A stretch of 36,250 nt of DNA, from NCBI RefSeq assembly GCF_001557115.1, contig NZ_LSKQ01000241.1, forward strand, positions 1 to 36,250, given 5' to 3'. Every line of letters starts with the position of its first letter. Position 1 is the first letter of the stretch. A program made the position numbers and the translations under genes. The notes beneath the pieces were generated by a model that saw nothing but the letters and a program-made list of their open reading frames with translations, ran no database searches and was not told the DNA's origin. Positions 31,495 through 36,250 of this stretch are shown in pieces. This DNA is from Erythrobacter sp. CCH5-A1. Lineage in GTDB: Bacteria > Pseudomonadota > Alphaproteobacteria > Sphingomonadales > Sphingomonadaceae.

Positions 31495-31499
31495 GCGCG

Positions 31500-31826
31500 A
31501 TGTCCGACATCGCCATCCGCTTGGACGACCGGGGCCGAAAGGGCCGCTACTTCGCGACAGTCGAGGGCCGCGAGGGCGAGGCCTATATCGCCTTCACCCA
31601 TCACGAAGAGGGCGTCATCAGCGCCGACCACACCATCGCCCCCGACAGCCTCAAGGGGACGGGCGCGGCCTTCTCGCTGGTCGAATATCTGGTCGCGGAC
31701 GCCCGCGCGCGAGGGTTCCGGATCATTCCCGTGTGCCCCTATGTCCGCGCGCAATACAGGAAGCACCCCGAATGGGCCGACGCCTTCACCGTCCCGCCCG
31801 AATGGGAGCCGGAGGCCACCGCCTGA
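31500..31826 (+). CDS. Small GNAT-family protein (YjdJ-type)
   Basis: A 108-aa single-domain acetyltransferase-like protein of the short COG2388/YjdJ group. It has the compact EAYIAFTHHEEGVISADHTIAPDSLKGTGAAFSLVEYLVADARARGFRIIPVCPYVRAQYRKHPEW arrangement: a substrate strand, a K/R-G-x-G/A acyl-CoA loop and the terminal CPYVRAQYRKHPEW motif that defines the family. Substrate unknown. Begins 5 bases after the pirin stop. Confidence 0.88.
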   Translation: MSDIAIRLDDRGRKGRYFATVEGREGEAYIAFTHHEEGVISADHTIAPDSLKGTGAAFSLVEYLVADARARGFRIIPVCPYVRAQYRKHPEWADAFTVPPEWEPEATA

Positions 31827-31963
31827 GGCACCCGCACGTAGCCGCGATTGCGAGGAATTCGCGCTTGGCGCGCTAATGCCTTGGCCTTCCTGCCGCCGAG
31901 GGGTAGGGCGAAGGGGCTTGTCGGGGGTCAGGCAAGGGATCGTTCGTAGAAGGATTGCCTTGC

Positions 31964-32872
31964 GTGCCCGAACTTGTCACCGCCCATCCCAGCTCCGGCC
32001 TCCTCGCTTATGACAGCGCGCGATGGATCGGCGGGGTGCCGCGCTACGACCGGGTGCACAATGCCTTCGGCATTTCCACCGTGCTGCAATGCGGGGTGGA
32101 AGGTCAGGGCATCACCGAGGCGGACGTTCCGGCCAACGACTTTGCCGTCTCGCTGTTCCGCATCGGCAGCGGCGCGCCGGTCGACCGCCGCGTCTGCGGG
32201 CATCCCGGCAGAAAGACCTATCGTGTGGGCGAAGGCACGCTGCTGGCCCCGGGCACCGACAGTTTCTGGGCCGTCGATGCGAGCAACAATTCCGGCTGGT
32301 TCCACGTTCACTTCACCCGCGACCTGCTCGCCGAGGTCGAGGCGGCGCACAACCTCACGCTCGAGACCGTGCCCGATGTTGCGGACCGGCAGATCGCCAA
32401 TATCGTCAACCTGATCTTCGAGCTGGTCTCCCACCCCGAAGACCCCGAGCCGATGCTATGGCAATCGCTCGGGCAGGTGCTGTTGTGGCGACTGCTGCTG
32501 CTGACCGCGGGCAAGAACCGCCGCGACGAGACGCGCGGCGGCCTTGCGCCGTGGCAGGCCAAGCGCACCACCGAATATCTCGCCGACAATCTCGAACGGC
32601 GCGTGACGCTCGACGAGCTTGCCGCGATCGCCCGCCTCTCGCCGTTCCACTTTGCCCGCGCCTTTGCCAAAACGCTGGGGATGCCGCCCTACCGCTATCA
32701 CCAGAAGCTGCGGATGGAGCGCGCCTGCGAACTGCTCGCGCGCAGCGACATGCGGATCATCGAGGTCGCCCTCGCGGTCGGCTACGAAAGCCCGCAGGCG
32801 CTCGCGCGGGCCTTCACCCAGACCTTCGGTTGCCCGCCCTCGCAGTGGCGGCGCCGGCACGGCGGCGGCTGA
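31964..32872 (+). CDS. AraC-family regulator (first of three in a row)
   Basis: A 302-aa regulator. Residues 40-150 form a cupin-like sensing part with a FHVHFTRDLLAEVE segment; residues about 198-300 the paired helix-turn-helix (TTEYLADNLERRVTLDELAAIARLSPFHFARAFAKTLGMPPYRYHQKLRMERACELL, then IIEVALAVGYESPQALARAFTQTFGCPP). I start at GTG 31964, preceded by AGAAGG 10 bases upstream. The next AraC gene follows in the same direction after 105 bases. Confidence 0.86.
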   Translation: MPELVTAHPSSGLLAYDSARWIGGVPRYDRVHNAFGISTVLQCGVEGQGITEADVPANDFAVSLFRIGSGAPVDRRVCGHPGRKTYRVGEGTLLAPGTDSFWAVDASNNSGWFHVHFTRDLLAEVEAAHNLTLETVPDVADRQIANIVNLIFELVSHPEDPEPMLWQSLGQVLLWRLLLLTAGKNRRDETRGGLAPWQAKRTTEYLADNLERRVTLDELAAIARLSPFHFARAFAKTLGMPPYRYHQKLRMERACELLARSDMRIIEVALAVGYESPQALARAFTQTFGCPPSQWRRRHGGG

Positions 32873-32977
32873 TCGCGCGGGCTCCCAGCGCGGCAAGGAT
32901 GCACAAACCGGCACGAAGCGCCGTGCGCAGCGACCCATGGCTTGCTGCGCGCGGCACTTTGCTCATTCTTGCCACCG

Positions 32978-33424
32978 ATGACCATCGACGCGACGCCACA
33001 CTATGCCGCGGCAGAGCACTCCGCCTTGTCCTACCCCGAGCCGCGCCCCGCCGGCGAGCGCATTGCGCCGTGGCAGGCCCGCGCCGCGATCGCCCACATG
33101 CAGGCCAACCTCGCCCGGCCGGTAACGCTGGGCGAGCTGGCCGCCGCAGCGGGGGTCTCGATATTCCATTTCTCGCGCGGGTTCCGCAATGCGGTCGGCG
33201 AGCCGCCCTTGCGGCACCTCGCCCGATTGCGCATCCGCGAGGCCTGCCGCCTGCTCGCCGAAACCGGCGCACCGGTGGCGCAGATCGCAGCCACGGTGGG
33301 CTACCGCTCGCCCCAGGCTTTCGCGCGCGCTTTCGAGCGGCTGTGCGGCTGCCCTCCGACCACGTGGCGCGCGCGCTGCGGCGACCTCTCGGAGTGCTGC
33401 AATGATGGCTTGGCAGGACCCTGA
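32978..33424 (+). CDS. Short AraC-type protein, DNA-binding domain only
   Basis: 148 aa, of which residues 25-130 are a complete AraC double helix-turn-helix (AAIAHMQANLARPVTLGELAAAAGVSIFHFSRGFRNAVGEPPLRHLARLRIREACRLLAE and ATVGYRSPQAFARAFERLCGCPP). It lacks the sensing domain, so it resembles MarA/SoxS-size regulators that are controlled by their own amount. The ATG at 32978 begins a MTIDATPHY N-terminus; ribosome site not evident. A decayed, N-terminally shortened paralogue is another reading, but the frame is intact. The third AraC gene starts 24 bases after its stop. Confidence 0.78.
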   Translation: MTIDATPHYAAAEHSALSYPEPRPAGERIAPWQARAAIAHMQANLARPVTLGELAAAAGVSIFHFSRGFRNAVGEPPLRHLARLRIREACRLLAETGAPVAQIAATVGYRSPQAFARAFERLCGCPPTTWRARCGDLSECCNDGLAGP

Positions 33425-33447
33425 CCGCAATGGCAGGATGACCGCTG

Positions 33448-34341
33448 ATGGGGTACGTCGATTTCGAAACGCATCTGGGCTCGCAGGTCGTCGCGCCCTT
33501 CGTGGTCGAGCGGCTGGTGGGGGGAACCCGCAGCGCGGACGCACCGGTGCACCTGGTCCAACTGGCCCAGCCGCCGGGGGACTTTTCCGATCCGCCGATG
33601 TCCGACCTCGTCATCACCGCCGGGCTCAGCACCCATCGCACCACCTATCGCAACGGCGATTTCCGCTTCGCCGGGCAGGCGGTGCCGGGCGAATGGTCGG
33701 TGTTCGCGCGCGGCGAGGCCAACGCGATCGTCATCGACGATCCCAGCCGCTTCATCGCCATCGCCATCCCCGCCAGCATCGCCGACCCGCTGCTCGACAG
33801 CCTGTGGCCCGACCATGCCAGCCAGTTCGCGCGGCTTCATCGGCTCCAGCAAGCCGGGCTTGTGCCGCAGCTGATCGAGCGGCTGTGGCACCGCGCCGGC
33901 GCCGGTCTCGCGGAAGACTCGGGACGGCTTTACTGCGATGCGCTGGTGACGGTGCTGGTGAGCGAGCTGATGCACGCCGCACAGGTGCCGGTCGCTCCGT
34001 TTCGCGGCGGGCTGGCAGGATGGCAGCGGCGGCGCGTGGCCGAATATATCGACGCCGCCTTCGACCGTGACATCGCGCTCGGCGATCTCGCCGCATTGTG
34101 CGGCCTGTCGGAGGATCACTTTGCGCGGGCTTTCCGCAAAAGCTTCGGGATTCCGCCTTATCGCTACCAGCTGCGGCTGCGGCTCGAGCGTGCCAAGGCG
34201 CTGCTCGCGGATCCCGAGCTGCCGGTCGGCGCGGTGGCGGCAATGGTCGGCTTTCCCCGCACGCAGGGCCTGACACGGCTGTTCCTGCGCGAGCTCGGCA
34301 TCACCCCGCTGCGCTTCCGCCGCGACGTGCTCGGCCGCTGA
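33448..34341 (+). CDS. AraC-family regulator (third of the row)
   Basis: A 297-aa regulator with an N-terminal sensing part (about 1-170; HRTTYRNGDFRFAGQAVPGEWSVFARGEANAIVIDDPSRF) and a C-terminal double helix-turn-helix (VAEYIDAAFDRDIALGDLAALCGLSEDHFARAFRKSFGIPPYRYQLRLRLERAKALL). AGGATG precedes the ATG by about 9 bases. It is followed after 117 bases by the hydrolase-XapX-amidohydrolase operon, its likely target; a direct repeat in that gap fits AraC binding. Confidence 0.88.
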   Translation: MGYVDFETHLGSQVVAPFVVERLVGGTRSADAPVHLVQLAQPPGDFSDPPMSDLVITAGLSTHRTTYRNGDFRFAGQAVPGEWSVFARGEANAIVIDDPSRFIAIAIPASIADPLLDSLWPDHASQFARLHRLQQAGLVPQLIERLWHRAGAGLAEDSGRLYCDALVTVLVSELMHAAQVPVAPFRGGLAGWQRRRVAEYIDAAFDRDIALGDLAALCGLSEDHFARAFRKSFGIPPYRYQLRLRLERAKALLADPELPVGAVAAMVGFPRTQGLTRLFLRELGITPLRFRRDVLGR

Positions 34342-34360
34342 GCCGCCGCGAGCGGGCAAA

Positions 34361-34387
34361 ACCGCAATATCGGTCCAGTGACCGCAA
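34361..34387 (+). promoter_or_regulatory. Possible AraC-type direct-repeat site before the YcaC-like gene
   Basis: ACCGCAA occurs at 34361-34367 and 34381-34387, 20 bases start to start, i.e. two helical turns in the same orientation, with a small GGTC/GACC dyad between. AraC activators usually bind such paired direct repeats near the -35 region. It is 70-100 bases before the hydrolase ATG. Confidence 0.4.
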
Positions 34388-34458
34388 GCGCTGCGGCGCA
34401 CGGCGCTGTGCGCGCGCCTAGGCTCCGGGCCGCCACTCCAGCAAGAGGACAAGGTCCC

Positions 34459-35115
34459 ATGATCACCGCCACCGCCGAAGCCGGCTCTGCCCTGCTCACT
34501 CCTGCCGACCATTTGCTCATCATGATCGACCACCAGTCGCAGATGAGTTTCGCGACCAAGTCGATCGACGCGATCATGTTGCGCAACAATGCCGCGCTGG
34601 TCAGCAACGCCGCGCGCATCTTCGACGTGGCGACGATCCTTACCACCGTCGCCGAGAAGTCCTTCTCCGGCCCGATCTACGACGAGATCAAGCGCGAGTT
34701 TCCCTGCGCCCCGATCATCGACCGCACCACGATGAACTGCTGGGAAGACGAGAACGTCATCGCCGCGGTCAATGCGAGCGGAAAGGAGCGGATCGTGCTC
34801 GCGGGGCTGTGGACCAGCGTGTGCATCGTCGGTCCGGCGCTCTCGGCGATCGACCAGGGCTACGAGGTTTATGTCATTGCCGATGCCTGCGGCGACGTCA
34901 GCGACGAGGCGCACGAGCGCGCGATGCAGCGCATGATCCAGATGGGCGTGCGGCCGATGACCGCGCTCCAGTACATGCTAGAACTCCAGCGCGACTGGGC
35001 GCGGGCCGAAACCTACGATGCGGTCACCGGCACGGCCAAGATCTATGGCGGGGCCTACGGCCTCGGCATCATCTACGCCAAGGCGATCCTTGGCGCGGAC
35101 GCGCACGAGGGCTGA
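34459..35115 (+). CDS. Isochorismatase-family cysteine hydrolase (YcaC-like)
   Basis: A 218-aa alpha/beta hydrolase of the isochorismatase superfamily, closest in layout to E. coli YcaC. The catalytic Asp24 (LLIMIDHQSQM) and nucleophile Cys122 (GLWTSVCIVGPALSAIDQGYEVYVIADACGD) are present, with Lys67 in the AEKSF position. Members hydrolyse amides or act on small cyclic compounds; YcaC's own substrate is unknown. ACAAGG precedes the ATG. First gene of an apparent operon with the XapX protein and amidohydrolase, two further hydrolase-linked genes. Confidence 0.88.
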   Translation: MITATAEAGSALLTPADHLLIMIDHQSQMSFATKSIDAIMLRNNAALVSNAARIFDVATILTTVAEKSFSGPIYDEIKREFPCAPIIDRTTMNCWEDENVIAAVNASGKERIVLAGLWTSVCIVGPALSAIDQGYEVYVIADACGDVSDEAHERAMQRMIQMGVRPMTALQYMLELQRDWARAETYDAVTGTAKIYGGAYGLGIIYAKAILGADAHEG

Positions 35116-35240
35116 GGATCCCTCCCCATCTCTCCGTGCCGCAGCCATGCCCCCGTGACCCCGTGGAACGGCTGCGCGCCGGGCCGGCCGCCTGTCCCCG
35201 TGGGCGGCCGGCCCCTCTCCGCCTGCCAAGGAGCCTCGCG

Positions 35241-35504
35241 ATGAAGCCCTACCTTGCCGCCCTCGGTGCCGGATTGCTCGTCGGGATCGTGTACAGCCTG
35301 CTCAATGTCCGCTCGCCCGCACCGCCGGTGATCGCGCTGGTCGGGCTGCTCGGCATTCTGCTCGGCGAGCAGATCGTGCCGCTCGCCAAGCGCCTGTGGC
35401 ACGGCCATGCGGATGTCGTCGCCGAGACGCGCGCCGACTGCGCGGAACACATCCTCGGCCCCCTCCCCGCGCGCGCCGGGTTGAAGGGCGAGCAGGACGC
35501 ATGA
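35241..35504 (+). CDS. XapX-domain small membrane protein
   Basis: An 87-aa protein with two hydrophobic helices (about 4-20 and 30-46) separated by the NVRSPAPPVIALVGLLGILLGEQ motif that defines the XapX domain. The remaining 40 residues are hydrophilic. Function unknown; it is regularly found beside YcaC-type and YtcJ-type hydrolases. CAAGGAG gives a good ribosome site. Its stop overlaps the amidohydrolase ATG (ATGA). Confidence 0.87.
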   Translation: MKPYLAALGAGLLVGIVYSLLNVRSPAPPVIALVGLLGILLGEQIVPLAKRLWHGHADVVAETRADCAEHILGPLPARAGLKGEQDA

Positions 35505-36241
35505 TCGACCGCCGCACCGCCAGCGCGGGGATCGCGCTCGCAGGGCTCGCACCGCTTTTCAAGGGATCGCCGCTGATGGCTTCGCAGAGTGCTTTTGCCG
35601 ACACCGTTCTCGTGAATGGCCGGTTCACCACGCTCGACCGCGCCAATCCCGCGCCGGAGGCCGTGGCCATCACCGGCAACCGCTTCAGCGCAGTGGGCGA
35701 GCGGGCGGCGATCATGGCGCTCGCTGGGCCGGACACCTGCGTGATCGACTGCGGCGGCAGGCGCGTGATCCCCGGGCTTGCGGACAATCACATCCACATC
35801 ATCCGCGGCGGCCTCAACTTCAACATGGAGCTGCGCTGGGACGGGCTCACCAGCCTTGCCGACGCGATGGCGATGCTGCGCGCGCAGGTCGCGCGCACGC
35901 CCGCGCCGCAATGGGTGCGGGTGGTGGGCGGCTTTTCCGAACACCAGTTCGCCGAAAAGCGCCTGCCGACATTGGACGAGATCAACGCCGCCGCCCCAGA
36001 CACGCCGGTCTTTATCCTTCACCTCTATGACCGCGCGCTGATGAACGCCGCAGCCCTGCGCGCGGTGGGTTACACCAAGGACACCGCCAACCCGCCCGGC
36101 GGCGAGATCCAGCGCGACGCGAGCGGCAACCCGACCGGGCTGCTGATTGCTAGCCCCAATGCCGGGATCCTCTATTCGACGTTGGCCAAGGGGCCAAAGC
36201 TGATGGGGTGGACGCCCCCCGACGGCATCGATGTGCCATAG
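35501..36241 (+). CDS. YtcJ-like amidohydrolase, shortened at the C-terminus
   Basis: Only 246 aa, while YtcJ-type metal-dependent amidohydrolases run to about 550-620. The N-terminus (MIDRRTASAGIALAG) has an Arg pair and hydrophobic core like a weak Tat signal. Present are the FTTLDRANPAPEAVAITGNRFSAVG strand region, the metal motif DNHIHII and the MELRWDGLTSLADAMAMLR and LLIASPNAGILYSTLAKGPKL blocks. After GPKL the sequence reads MGWTPPDGIDVP and stops, where relatives continue into a conserved helix. It could be a truncated or interrupted gene, an insertion junction or a sequence-edge artefact. As read it lacks most of the metal-binding barrel and should be inactive. Confidence 0.75.
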   Translation: MIDRRTASAGIALAGLAPLFKGSPLMASQSAFADTVLVNGRFTTLDRANPAPEAVAITGNRFSAVGERAAIMALAGPDTCVIDCGGRRVIPGLADNHIHIIRGGLNFNMELRWDGLTSLADAMAMLRAQVARTPAPQWVRVVGGFSEHQFAEKRLPTLDEINAAAPDTPVFILHLYDRALMNAAALRAVGYTKDTANPPGGEIQRDASGNPTGLLIASPNAGILYSTLAKGPKLMGWTPPDGIDVP

Positions 36242-36250
36242 TGGAGGTGT

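Noticed and set aside
31845..31890. GATTGCGAGGAATTCGCGC resembling a second REP-like element
   Set aside because: Only about 11 bases resemble the repeat and there is no inverted partner, so it was not called.

Overview
The window is GC-rich, gene-dense chromosomal DNA from an alphaproteobacterium. Protein sequences, the REP-like repeat and codon preference point to the Sphingomonadales, most likely an Erythrobacter/Porphyrobacter-type lineage; this placement is inferred from family resemblance, not from a marker gene. I see no insertion sequence, prophage, CRISPR array or plasmid replication gene. The first CDS is cut by the left edge. The last CDS (an amidohydrolase) ends about half-way through its family's usual length, close to the right edge.

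Layout. 1-1144: tail of an unrecognised protein, then about 700 bases without a conventional gene. That stretch holds a REP-like inverted repeat, a strong minus-strand terminator with no gene behind it, and a small plus-strand unit: an 18-codon ORF behind a 14-nt perfect match to the 16S anti-Shine-Dalgarno end, followed by a terminator. 1145-3024: ilvE and trhO. 3037-4340: a SnoaL-like gene and a divergent XRE/MmyB-type regulator around a perfect inverted repeat. 4337-7256: a LysR regulator divergent from a pirin-azoR-doxX operon, which looks like a quinone/electrophile response; a near-perfect T-N11-A palindrome marks the probable LysR site. 7318-11368 (minus): EamA transporter, glutamine-dependent NAD synthetase, topoisomerase IB. 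11485-12516: YghU-like GST and tRNA-Gln(UUG). 12616-14220: di-heme cytochrome c.

14217-19231 (minus) is the most interesting block. Five genes are each joined by a 4-base ATGA stop/start overlap: a GNAT-like protein with a TTG start, an E1-like (ThiF/MoeB fold) adenylyltransferase, a multi-pass membrane protein, a second GNAT-like acyltransferase, and an Acg-type nitroreductase. No ubiquitin-like partner, thiamine gene or molybdopterin gene is nearby. The block looks like a self-contained and poorly described modification or biosynthesis system.

19534-21779: a NarX/NarL-type two-component pair. 21942-22712: a crotonase with all four catalytic residues of 6-oxocamphor hydrolase. 22731-25588 (minus): a TetR regulator and a molybdopterin oxidoreductase. 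25709-27622: a small membrane protein and a HerA/FtsK-type ATPase. 27810-30577: an AraC regulator, dps and an alginate-export-type porin whose 5' coding region holds a perfect 20-bp hairpin. 30616-31826: a second pirin and a small GNAT. 31964-34341: three AraC regulators in a row. 34459-36241: a YcaC-like cysteine hydrolase, an XapX protein and the short YtcJ-like amidohydrolase. Many genes belong to stress, redox or electrophile families, each beside its own regulator.
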